Part shown: piece after piece, positions 50,247-58,233 of the stretch | Position numbering within the stretch: the stretch's first letter is position 1 | Layout of the letters: each line of letters begins with the position of its first letter | Source of the DNA: Parendozoicomonas haliclonae | GTDB lineage: Bacteria; Pseudomonadota; Gammaproteobacteria; Pseudomonadales; Endozoicomonadaceae | Direction of reading: 5' to 3' | Length of the DNA: 64,000 bases | Assembly: GCF_900174585.1 (NCBI RefSeq) | Contig: NZ_FWPT01000009.1 | Location: forward strand, 1 to 64,000 | Position numbers and translations under genes: made by a program | The notes under the pieces: generated by a model | Told to the model about the DNA's origin: nothing | The model's database searches: none | The model's input: the letters and a program-made list of their open reading frames with translations, nothing else

Positions 50247-51626
50247 TTAGAACATCTTGATGGTGTAATCGAGAATAACCCGACCACCCTGGGTGTTGCT
50301 GTAACCACCGCCATCTTTGTTATAGGTTGCGTTCAGCCAGAGCCCCTGCAATGGACCATCAAAGACTTCATAGGTAAAGCCGACAACACCTTCCCAGGCA
50401 TGATCTTCAGTCAGCGGCATCATGCCACCCATCGGCATCTCCATAACATCCGCATCCCAGCCATAGGCGGCCTGGGAAATCAAAGATACATCATCCAGAC
50501 CAATTGACTTCAGTGAGTAAGCACCTCCCAGCATCACTGTTTTCATATTGGCCTGATTAAAGTCGTTCCAGATCATAGCGGTGTGATTCACTAACGTCAG
50601 AACACCATCGGTGAAAGAAATATCATACGGATCATCGCCCACTTGCGAATAACCGCCTTTCAGCATCAGGCTGTCACCGATTTGCCCCAGCAGGTTAATG
50701 GCAAACATATCGGCTTTATAGTCTTCGATACCGTAATATTTACCGCCTTCCTGTGTATGGTAAATAAATTGTCCCATGACAAAGTTATTACCTATAGGCA
50801 ATCCCGCTTCCGCAGTGACCATGTATTTTTCAAGATAATCCTGCTGCTCGCCATAATGGACACTCAGGATTGGCATCTCGCCACTTTTGCCCAGAGTGAT
50901 ACCTGCCATATCCAGAGGGATTTCCTTGTACTCACTGGTGCCTGTAACCGGGTCGAAGTTGTATTCAGCACTCATCTTGTTCAGATTGCTGGATTCCTTC
51001 ATACCAAATTTTTCAAAGCGGGATATATAACCACTGATCAGTTTGTAGTGACCATTCACCACCGCCCCTTCAAACACTTCCGGTACGGCAGAGTCCATAT
51101 CGGAGCTGGCCATTGGCATATTCAGGGTCATACGACCAATACGGCCATCAATACCGGTGTCTTCGTTGCCAAAGCGGAACTTCAGGTTGGCCTGACCAAT
51201 ACGGCTGATACTGCTGAGATGGTTTTCTTCCCAAAGCTGAATGGTATCCGGGTTGCCGTCATTTGCCAGCGCTTTGGCACCATAGGCGGTGATATCAAAA
51301 CCGATGGCGTCCCACAGCCAGCCAGACTGGAAATCGGCCCAGACTGCCAGACCAGAGTCGTGACGCTCTGCCGAAGAGTACATGGCTTTAGCGGTTGGCG
51401 GTGCACCTGCAGGCAGATTAACCGGGCTTCTGTAACTGTCACGATCATAAGCAACAAAACGCAGTTTTACATCAAGGCTGGCATCATCAATAAACGGACT
51501 GCCGGTATGAAAGCTTAATGCGCCAAGTTCCTTTTTTGCTTCAGGGATAAACGGGTTGGCTGTTGCGGATTGGGCGATAGTGCCGGCACTGATAGCCAGT
51601 GCGATCAATGTTTTTTGAAAGCGCAT
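50247..51626 (-). CDS. OprD-family outer membrane porin
   Basis: The start at 51626 gives a 459-residue precursor with a signal peptide (MRFQKTLIALAISAGTIAQSATA, cut before NPF). LRFVAYDRDSYRSP, AVWADFQSGWLWDAIGFDITAYGAKAL and many alternating amphipathic strands fit the OprD/chitoporin group of 18-strand barrels. The C-terminus ends in an aromatic residue (YTIKMF), as needed for barrel insertion. OprD-type porins take up specific small substrates. Its position beside rdhAB suggests entry of the organohalide or a related compound, but that is inference. Confidence 0.85.
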   Translation of the reverse strand: MRFQKTLIALAISAGTIAQSATANPFIPEAKKELGALSFHTGSPFIDDASLDVKLRFVAYDRDSYRSPVNLPAGAPPTAKAMYSSAERHDSGLAVWADFQSGWLWDAIGFDITAYGAKALANDGNPDTIQLWEENHLSSISRIGQANLKFRFGNEDTGIDGRIGRMTLNMPMASSDMDSAVPEVFEGAVVNGHYKLISGYISRFEKFGMKESSNLNKMSAEYNFDPVTGTSEYKEIPLDMAGITLGKSGEMPILSVHYGEQQDYLEKYMVTAEAGLPIGNNFVMGQFIYHTQEGGKYYGIEDYKADMFAINLLGQIGDSLMLKGGYSQVGDDPYDISFTDGVLTLVNHTAMIWNDFNQANMKTVMLGGAYSLKSIGLDDVSLISQAAYGWDADVMEMPMGGMMPLTEDHAWEGVVGFTYEVFDGPLQGLWLNATYNKDGGGYSNTQGGRVILDYTIKMF

Positions 51627-51968
51627 GACAAATAGCTCTGTCCTTATAGTGCTTACGGAATGGCATCTATCCATCCAGGATCCAATGCCAGTGTGTGCTT
51701 TAGATAGTGAATAATCGGCAGGTGTTCAGACCCTGAAGAGAAGGGCAGACATCAGATGTATTCAACAGCACACATTATTGAAAGGCGCACAATCAAAAAA
51801 ACTGCTTAATTCTATAGTGATCTAATGACACTCTCTTTAAACCATTGCCACGTTGATATAGATCAGCTTAGAAATTTTATTAAGGAAGATATAAGTGAGG
51901 TTGGTGAGGGACTGTACTGTGAGGTAGGTAACAGTGATTTGGTCCCTGCTGTGAGTGATGACAATGTA
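51627..51968. promoter_or_regulatory. porin upstream region
   Basis: These 342 bases lie between the porin start and the chaperone stop. They contain a near-FNR box (51853-51866) and ATTCTATAGT at about 51811, whose reverse resembles ACTATAGAAT before rdhA (about 48123). No gene was supported on either strand. Confidence 0.5.
51853..51866 (-). promoter_or_regulatory. FNR-like box upstream of the porin gene
   Basis: TTGATATAGATCAG differs from TTGAT-N4-ATCAA at one base. It is 227 bases from the porin start, rather far for direct activation unless the transcript has a long leader. Confidence 0.4.
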
Positions 51969-52433
51969 TCAGGGCTTGATTGCCTGCAGGTGCAGATCAA
52001 TATGCTGGCTGACTTTGCGCTGGCGGGCCTCGTACTCTTCAAAGGCCAGTTGTGGAACAAGTTCGCCGGCGACTTCCAGCAGGTTGCTGATAATGGCATC
52101 CAGTTGTTGCTCATCAGCCCCTTCCGCCGTTAACCGGTAACTGAGTACCAACCGTTCACCCACCGTATCCCAGCCGATTACGCCGCCCCGGGTTTCCAGC
52201 GCATAATTATTTAACTGCATGGCCGCTTCCAGCCGTTTCTTACGCAGCTCGCCGGAGCCGGCAGGTAAGAGTTCAATCACCACAAACAGGTCTTCGCAGT
52301 AAGCCGGTGCTTCGAGGCTGACCGGAAACTGATCGTTAAACAGAAAGGCACAGACCCGCCCACTGCTGTCCATGGCCTCTTCGTCCAGTCCATTCTGACT
52401 CATCCATTTCTGCAGCAGTTCCAGTGGTTTCAT
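51969..52433 (-). CDS. type III secretion chaperone, CesT family
   Basis: This 154-residue acidic protein has the class I chaperone layout: an N-terminal helix KPLELLQKWMSQNGL, a strand pair VCAFLFNDQFPVSLEAP, FVVIELLPAG, a helical segment KKRLEAAMQLNNYALETRGG and LVLSYRLTAEG. CesT-type chaperones bind the N-terminal part of an effector and guide it to the secretion ATPase. It directly follows a 524-residue effector-like gene, 13 bases away. Its last 15 codons also occur as a remnant at 46946. No secretion apparatus gene is in the window. Confidence 0.82.
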   Translation of the reverse strand: MKPLELLQKWMSQNGLDEEAMDSSGRVCAFLFNDQFPVSLEAPAYCEDLFVVIELLPAGSGELRKKRLEAAMQLNNYALETRGGVIGWDTVGERLVLSYRLTAEGADEQQLDAIISNLLEVAGELVPQLAFEEYEARQRKVSQHIDLHLQAIKP

Positions 52434-52446
52434 ACCGACCTCCTTT

Positions 52447-54021
52447 TTAACTGTGTCGGCGTGTTCGATAACGGGTAAAGACTGTTGAATCCGGATTGTG
52501 CGCCAAAGGTTTCAGCTCATAGCTGGAAGATATTTCCGGTGCGTGTCTGAGGCTGTAACCGGTATGGGTCTCTCGCAATGCGGAAAGCTTTCCTGCCAGC
52601 CATTGGCTGCCTGCTTTGATTTTGCTGCCCAGTGCCGAGAGGCCGCTGATATGCAGTAACGTCTTGCCGGTTTTTTTCAGCATCAGCCCCTTGAATTTCA
52701 GTTTGTCTTTGTAGAGCGTTTGTTGAAGAGCGTTGAGTGCTACGCCCTGTGGAGCCAGCTGCAGTTTTTTAATGGTATTGTCGGTTACGCCCAGTTCCCG
52801 AAGAAACGACACAGCGCTTTTAAGTTCTTCTCCCTGTGAGGTGCGCAGGCGCATCAGGAAGGCCCGTTCCGCCACACCAATATTGTCTTTAGCCAGACTT
52901 TGCAGGGGATGCCCCAGAGACATCAGCTCTGCCGCTTTCTCCCGGGCTTTGGCGAGCTTGCGGTTATGCAGGCCATCAAAGGCCATGGTGCCCACCGCGG
53001 TTGCTGTGCCCAGGGCGCCGGCGGTCACCAACGCTGCCGGTGTGCCTACGGCAGAGGCGGCCAGCATAATTGCGGCACCGGTGCTGACGGTATTCACGCC
53101 TGTCTGGATCAGGCCTTTGCGGGCCAGGATGGTACGTTCCTTTTTGATATGGCTGGACAGTGCCTGCAGCAACGCATCATCAGTCTTCTGTTGAGCACAG
53201 GTCAGATTATTCAGAGCCGCGACCTGAATACCGGTTTTGATACCGGATTGAATGGCGGCGATGGAGCCAGCGGCAACGGCGACGCCGGGAACCGCTTTTG
53301 CGGCGGCAGCGCTGGTATGTTCAGCTATCAACAGGGCGGTGCTGGAGATGCCCAGCCCACGGATAGCCAGATCCTTCAAATCATTCAGCCGGGACAGTGC
53401 CGTCTTTTTACGGGACTGGGTCAGGTCGGTTGTCTCCGAGCCGGTCAGTTCCTTCAGGCGCTGCTCATCTTCCCTTGAGCCCTGGAAGGTGCGGGTTTCC
53501 GGATCCCACTGTTTCAGCAGTTCCTGAGCCTCGCCCCGCTTTTTATGGGCACGAATATCCCGAAGCGCACGCCAGCCACCGGTAGCTGCATCCTTGAAGA
53601 AGCCCAGCCCTTCGGTAGCGATGCTGATCCCGGCCAGCGAGTGCAGACTTTTGATAAAGCCGGAACCTTTACTGACCGCGCTACCGAGAACATAAGGAAC
53701 CTTGGCGGCGTAGAGCGCCAATGTATGCAGCACACCGCCGGCGGTGCGAATATGGCCTAGGGCGTTGGCGGTTTTATCCAGCTTGCTACTGCTGTTGGCA
53801 AAGTGAAAGGTATTGCTTCCGAAGGCAATATTATTGGCTAGTTTAAGGCCAGCCGAAGCGCTATCTCTGAGACTGTAGCCCTGCTTGCCATGGGGCGTGA
53901 TTACACCGCTTGCGGTTGAACGGCTTTGGGATAGAGCCGGTGATCGCGAATGGTTGGGCTTGGTGGTGGAAATACGGTGCCCGGATAAGACACCGCGGGA
54001 TAACGGGGCAGGGGGGCTCAT
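52447..54021 (-). CDS. candidate type III effector or translocator, 524 aa
   Basis: The N-terminal 45 residues are Ser/Thr/Pro-rich and without hydrophobic core (ISTTKPNHSRSPALSQSRST), as in type III secretion signals. Several hydrophobic alanine/glycine-rich stretches follow, at about residues 215-260 (AAAAKAVPGVAVAAGSIAAI) and 310-345 (TGAAIMLAASAVGTPAALV). These could enter host membranes. Charged helices lie between them. No enzyme motif was recognised. It sits between a CesT-type chaperone (downstream) and two unknown small genes (upstream) in one minus-strand operon. Effector status is inferred from neighbours and composition. Confidence 0.65.
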   Translation of the reverse strand: MSPPAPLSRGVLSGHRISTTKPNHSRSPALSQSRSTASGVITPHGKQGYSLRDSASAGLKLANNIAFGSNTFHFANSSSKLDKTANALGHIRTAGGVLHTLALYAAKVPYVLGSAVSKGSGFIKSLHSLAGISIATEGLGFFKDAATGGWRALRDIRAHKKRGEAQELLKQWDPETRTFQGSREDEQRLKELTGSETTDLTQSRKKTALSRLNDLKDLAIRGLGISSTALLIAEHTSAAAAKAVPGVAVAAGSIAAIQSGIKTGIQVAALNNLTCAQQKTDDALLQALSSHIKKERTILARKGLIQTGVNTVSTGAAIMLAASAVGTPAALVTAGALGTATAVGTMAFDGLHNRKLAKAREKAAELMSLGHPLQSLAKDNIGVAERAFLMRLRTSQGEELKSAVSFLRELGVTDNTIKKLQLAPQGVALNALQQTLYKDKLKFKGLMLKKTGKTLLHISGLSALGSKIKAGSQWLAGKLSALRETHTGYSLRHAPEISSSYELKPLAHNPDSTVFTRYRTRRHS

Positions 54022-54036
54022 CGTCTGCCCGTCCGG

Positions 54037-54516
54037 TCAGCCGGCCTGTTGCTGGGACTGCTCTCCCTGCAGGGCCTGCATGGCCATCACCATGGCATTC
54101 TGCATTGGGATCTTGCCTTCGGCGAGCTCTACGATCCTTGGGAACACCGAAGCAATAATATGCCGGGAGATCAGAATGCCTTCTTCCAGCAGACCGCCGA
54201 TGCTGGCCGCGTCACCGCGCACCATCATACGCAGGGATAAAACCTCGCCAACGGTAATCACCGCTGCTGGAGCCAGCGCGGGACAAATCGCCGCAGCCAG
54301 GGTGGTGGCGTTATCGCTGCTTTTGATCTGCACCGAGGTCATGATGATGGCGGTAATATCATTGGCTTCTACTTCATAGCAGAACAGTTCGCTCTGCAGG
54401 TTTTCGGCGATATCAAACAGCCAGCTTTCCGACTCATCATCGGTATCCCGCTGTTCCGGGTTGAGCTTGTTGCTGGTCAGAAAGGTCTGTACAGCCTGTT
54501 TGGCAGTGATATTCAT
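54037..54516 (-). CDS. unknown protein in effector-chaperone operon, 159 aa
   Basis: This 159-residue acidic protein starts MNITAKQAVQTFLTSNKLNPEQ and contains WLFDIAENLQSELFCYEVEANDITAIIMTSVQI, followed by a long helical region. Size, charge and the helix-strand start resemble a secretion chaperone, but no family can be named. Its start overlaps the stop of the 54513 gene by 4 bases and its end lies 15 bases before the effector-like gene, so all four genes are probably co-transcribed. Confidence 0.6.
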   Translation of the reverse strand: MNITAKQAVQTFLTSNKLNPEQRDTDDESESWLFDIAENLQSELFCYEVEANDITAIIMTSVQIKSSDNATTLAAAICPALAPAAVITVGEVLSLRMMVRGDAASIGGLLEEGILISRHIIASVFPRIVELAEGKIPMQNAMVMAMQALQGEQSQQQAG

Positions 54517-55040
54517 TCTTGCAGGGCTCCATAGAAGCTTTTGGCCAGCAGGTCCGCCATCTCCCGGGCATCGTTGGGAGCCGGGTTCATCTTGACCAGT
54601 GAATCAATGGTCTGCTGCATCAGCGGTACCAGAATCTGGGCAGCATTCACAAAGGCGATGGTGGCGGGCGGGTGATTCAATGGCATCACATGGCTCTGGC
54701 GCAGCACAATCTGGCTGGTACGCATATCCACCATCACTGTCATCGGGCTGAGCACCGCGGTGGCCTGTTGCATAAACGCGCTTAGTGAATTCAGTACCGG
54801 CTCCAGTGACGGGCCTTTAGGCAAAGTGATATCGACAACAATATTGACGTGCTTGTCACCCTGAATGCCGGGGGTGAGCAGGGCGGAGATAGAAGAGGTC
54901 TGATCGTTCAGTGTTTGAAAGCGGCTTTTCAGGGCTATGCCGAAGTCATGCTTGGAGGCGCCCACCTTTTCCATATCCATCGACAGCCACTCTTTTTTGA
55001 CATTCCTGGCGACGGGTTTGAGCGTTTCCTGAATATTCAC
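54513..55040 (-). CDS. unknown protein, first gene of effector-chaperone operon
   Basis: This 175-residue protein starts MNIQETLKPVARNVKKEWLSMD and has GDKHVNIVVDITLPKGPSLEPVLNSLSAFMQQATAVL, then a helical tail ending MADLLAKSFYGALQE. A good AAGGAA site precedes the ATG. No domain was recognised. Its mixed strand-helix layout is compatible with another chaperone. It begins the operon, and the 390 bases upstream would carry the promoter. Confidence 0.6.
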   Translation of the reverse strand: MNIQETLKPVARNVKKEWLSMDMEKVGASKHDFGIALKSRFQTLNDQTSSISALLTPGIQGDKHVNIVVDITLPKGPSLEPVLNSLSAFMQQATAVLSPMTVMVDMRTSQIVLRQSHVMPLNHPPATIAFVNAAQILVPLMQQTIDSLVKMNPAPNDAREMADLLAKSFYGALQE

Positions 55041-55433
55041 TGTGGTTCCTTCCTGTGGATCCGGGTTGCCGCGTCCGGCGGCCTGATCTGAGATGCACCC
55101 TGCATACGTCTTGTCAGCGTCTTGTAAGGGTATCGGTCGTTCGGGGCAATGTTTTTAATTATGGCTGAAATCCCCGGTACTGCATGGTGGCGCGGTATCG
55201 CTGTGATAAACGCGGTAACAGGGGGCTTACAAAGGGCGGGTTCCGGTTACCCGGCCATTACCAAAATTGGTAATTCTTTTGTGGGTGTAAGTGTTATGCG
55301 TAGATTTTGTGCGGTTTATGACAGTTAAAAGCGAATGCTCTGACCCCTATTCTCCTACAAACAAAATTCCATTGAGCATTGTTATCTGAATGATGCTCCT
55401 GGACTCTCAATAATTGAAAGTGGGCAGGTTTTG
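55041..55433. promoter_or_regulatory. divergent promoter region before the 2-oxoacid oxidoreductase operon
   Basis: This 393-base intergenic region lies between divergent operons. It holds the perfect palindrome at 55257-55274 and no supported gene. Confidence 0.55.
55257..55274. promoter_or_regulatory. perfect 18-bp palindrome, likely operator
   Basis: ATTACCAAAATTGGTAAT has 8-base perfect arms around AA, 160 bases before the first gene of the oxidoreductase operon. It looks like a dimeric repressor site; the regulator is not in view. Confidence 0.6.
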
Positions 55434-56003
55434 ATGTTCCAGGTCCGTATTCACGGTCGCGGAGGGCAGGGCGTTGTATCGGCAGCAGAAATGCTCTCGA
55501 TAGCACTGTTTCATGAAGGGGCTCACGCCCAGGCTATTCCCAGCTTTGGTTCCGAGCGCATGGGCGCCCCGGTCGAAGCCTATGTGCGTATCAGCGATCA
55601 GGAGATCGAGCTGCGCGAGCCGGTATCCGAGCCGGACATGGTTATTATTCAGGACCCGTCCCTGCTGCATGCACTGGATGTTTTTGCGGGTCTTTCTCCA
55701 AACGGTTATGTGTTGATTAACACCTCCCGTTCCCTCGAAGAGCTGGGTATCCAGGACAAACTGGCCCATCTGCCGGCAGGTCATATTCACTGCTTGCCGG
55801 GTACCGAGCTGGCGCTGGAATATCTGCGCCGTCCAACCCCGAATACTGTACTGCTGGGTGCGTTCTGTGCCGTGGTGGAGTCCTTCTCCATGGAATCTCT
55901 GGGTAAGGCGATCAACCAAAAATTCGCTGGCATCGTGGCTGAGAAGAATATTGAAGCTGCGCAGGCCGCCTTCGATAAGATCAAGGAGCATATCGGATGC
56001 TGA
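55434..56003 (+). CDS. 2-oxoacid:ferredoxin oxidoreductase, gamma subunit
   Basis: This 189-residue subunit starts MFQVRIHGRGGQGVVSAAEML, the signature of the gamma domain of pyruvate/2-ketoisovalerate ferredoxin oxidoreductases, with IPSFGSERMGAPVEAYVRIS following. The start at 55434 uses AGG 5 bases upstream; a TTG one codon earlier is less likely. It is the first gene of four. Its end overlaps the alpha gene by 7 bases. Confidence 0.9.
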   Translation: MFQVRIHGRGGQGVVSAAEMLSIALFHEGAHAQAIPSFGSERMGAPVEAYVRISDQEIELREPVSEPDMVIIQDPSLLHALDVFAGLSPNGYVLINTSRSLEELGIQDKLAHLPAGHIHCLPGTELALEYLRRPTPNTVLLGAFCAVVESFSMESLGKAINQKFAGIVAEKNIEAAQAAFDKIKEHIGC

Positions 56004-57202
56004 AGCAGATTGACGGCTCCTATGCCGTGGGCGAAGCCGTAGCTTTGTGCCGCCCGCAGGTCATCTCCTGTTACCCGATCACCCCGCAGACCCATATTGT
56101 TGAGTCCCTCGGCAAGCTGGTAAAAGCCCGCAAGATCGAAAACTGCAGCTTTATGAATATGGAGTCCGAGTTTGGTGCCATGAGCGCCTGTATCGGTGCT
56201 TCTTCGGCCGGCAGCCGGACCTACACCGCGACTTCCAGCCAGGGCATGCTATTCATGCTGGAAGCCGTGTACAACGCTTCCGGTATGGGGCTGCCGATCG
56301 TAATGACCGTCGGCAACCGTGCGATCGGTTCACCGATCAATATCTGGAACGACCACAGCGACGCCATGTCTGCCCGTGATACCGGCTGGATTCAGCTGTT
56401 TGTGGAAAACAATCAGCAGTCTATCGACGTACATATTCAGGCCTTCAAACTGGCCGAAGCCACCGGCCTGCCGGTGATGGTGAACATGGATGGCTTTATC
56501 CTGACTCACGCCTACGTACGTGTAGATATTCCAACCCAGGAACAGGTTGATCAATTCCTGCCTCCTTTCGCACCGCTGCAGAAGTTGGACCCGAAAGCGC
56601 CAATCACCATGGGTGCTCTGGTCGGTCCTGAAGCCTTTACCGAAGTGCGGATGATGGCCCACTCCCGTATGGAGCGTGCTCTGAAGCTGATTCCTGAACA
56701 GGCGGAAGAGTTTGCCAATATCTTTGGCCGTGACGCTGGTGGTCTGGTGAAGAAGCACTATGAAGGCCAGGCAGATACCGTGCTGGTGACCATGGGTTCT
56801 GTGATTGGCACAGCCAAGGAAGTGATCAACGCTCGTAGAGAGATTGGCGAATCTATTGGTGCCGTGACTCTGCGGACCTACCGTCCATTCCCGACCGCTG
56901 CCTTCCGCGAAGCGGTAGCTGGTGCCAAGCGTGTTGTGGTACTGGACAAGTCTTTTGTTCCAGGCGTAGGCGGTACTGTCTATCAGGACGTGTTTACCGC
57001 GCTGAACGGCACCGGTATTGAAGTGCAGTCTGTCATTGCCGGTCTGGGTGGCCGCCCGATTACCCGTAAGTCCATCCAGGCTCTGTTCGATGGCTGTGAC
57101 AGCCGTAAGGGCTTTGAAGTGCTGGATCTCAATACTGACACCATGGCTCGCGAGCTGGCTCGTGAAGATGCTGTTCTGGGTGCGCGCGAGGAGTGTCTTT
57201 AA
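55997..57202 (+). CDS. 2-oxoacid:ferredoxin oxidoreductase, alpha subunit
   Basis: This 401-residue protein has the alpha pyrimidine-binding domain: GSYAVGEAVALCRPQVISCYPITPQTHIVE, FMNMESEFGAMSACIGASSAGSRTYTATSSQG and a C-terminal transketolase-like domain from about residue 255 (VLVTMGSVIGTAKEVIN). It binds substrate and thiamine diphosphate with the beta subunit and releases acyl-CoA and CO2 while reducing ferredoxin. Pyruvate is likely but other 2-oxoacids are possible. It overlaps both neighbours. Confidence 0.9.
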   Translation: MLKQIDGSYAVGEAVALCRPQVISCYPITPQTHIVESLGKLVKARKIENCSFMNMESEFGAMSACIGASSAGSRTYTATSSQGMLFMLEAVYNASGMGLPIVMTVGNRAIGSPINIWNDHSDAMSARDTGWIQLFVENNQQSIDVHIQAFKLAEATGLPVMVNMDGFILTHAYVRVDIPTQEQVDQFLPPFAPLQKLDPKAPITMGALVGPEAFTEVRMMAHSRMERALKLIPEQAEEFANIFGRDAGGLVKKHYEGQADTVLVTMGSVIGTAKEVINARREIGESIGAVTLRTYRPFPTAAFREAVAGAKRVVVLDKSFVPGVGGTVYQDVFTALNGTGIEVQSVIAGLGGRPITRKSIQALFDGCDSRKGFEVLDLNTDTMARELAREDAVLGAREECL

Positions 57203-58233
57203 TGCAGTCGCAAATTTTTCATTATCCGGCCAAGGATGCAGTGATCAAACTGCATCAGACCGGCGACCAGACCATCAGCAACCGTCTGGTGGACGAAGCC
57301 GACAGCCTGCAGGGCAGTAGGGAGCGCAGCAACGCGCTGGATTCCGGTCACCGTGCCTGTCAGGGCTGTGGTGAAGCACTGGGTGCCCGTCACGCGATTG
57401 ATACCGCACTGGATGCCACCGATGGCGAGCTGGTGGTGGTGAACGCGACTGGCTGTCTGGAAGTGTTCTCTACCCCTTACCCGCAGTCAGCCTGGCGTCT
57501 GCCATGGGTTCACTCCCTGTTCGGTAACGCGGCGGCGGTTGCTTCCGGTGTGGCGCAGGCCATGAAGATGCAGGGCAAGGAGAATGTCCGCGTGATCGCC
57601 CAGGGCGGTGATGGCGGTACTACTGATATCGGTATGGGCTGTCTGTCCGGCATGTTCGAGCGTAACGAAGATGTGCTGTACATCTGTTACAACAACGAAG
57701 CCTATATGAACACCGGCGTGCAGCGTTCCAGCCAGACTCCGGGCGGCGCCCGTACCGCTACCACCATGCCAGTAGGCGAGCATCCGGGTAACAACTTCGG
57801 CACCGGCAAGAGTGTGCCGAAGATCGCCATGGCGCACAATATTCCTTATGTGGCCACCGCCAACATTGCCAACCCGCGTGATCTGGAAGCCAAAGTGCGT
57901 AAGGCGATGAGCATTCGTGGTGCCCGTTATATCGAAGTGTTTGTACCTTGCCCGCTGGGCTGGGGTACGGCCAGCTCCGACACTATCAAAGTGGCCCGTC
58001 TGGCCATGAACTGTGGTCTGACTCCGCTGTACGAAGCCGAGTATGGTCAGATTACTCAGGTGACCAAGCTGGCCAATGTGCAGCCTGTGAACGACTACCT
58101 GAAAATCCAGCGCCGTTTTGCCCATATGTTCCAGCCGGGCAATGAGCATCAGCTGCAATCCATTCAGGCGATTGCCGATGCCAACGTGCGTGCTTTCGAT
58201 CTGCTGTCCAGCTCTAATGAGGGCGAAGAATAA
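57202..58233 (+). CDS. 2-oxoacid:ferredoxin oxidoreductase, beta subunit
   Basis: The ATG at 57202 overlaps the alpha stop (TAATG). The 343-residue protein has the FeS-ligand segment ACQGCGEALGARHAID, VNATGCLEVFSTPYP, and the thiamine diphosphate site GDGGTTDIGMGCLSGMFERN with YNNEAYMNTGVQRS. A further cysteine in FVPCPLGWG completes the usual cluster ligands. The first 45 residues (HYPAKDAVIKLHQTGDQTI) precede the core and are not recognised. Confidence 0.9.
   Translation: MQSQIFHYPAKDAVIKLHQTGDQTISNRLVDEADSLQGSRERSNALDSGHRACQGCGEALGARHAIDTALDATDGELVVVNATGCLEVFSTPYPQSAWRLPWVHSLFGNAAAVASGVAQAMKMQGKENVRVIAQGGDGGTTDIGMGCLSGMFERNEDVLYICYNNEAYMNTGVQRSSQTPGGARTATTMPVGEHPGNNFGTGKSVPKIAMAHNIPYVATANIANPRDLEAKVRKAMSIRGARYIEVFVPCPLGWGTASSDTIKVARLAMNCGLTPLYEAEYGQITQVTKLANVQPVNDYLKIQRRFAHMFQPGNEHQLQSIQAIADANVRAFDLLSSSNEGEE

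Noticed and set aside
51825-52133. 102-codon plus-strand frame before and opposite the chaperone gene
   Set aside because: Half of it is antisense to the CesT-type gene; there is no ribosome binding site, and the part outside the gene is a regulatory region.
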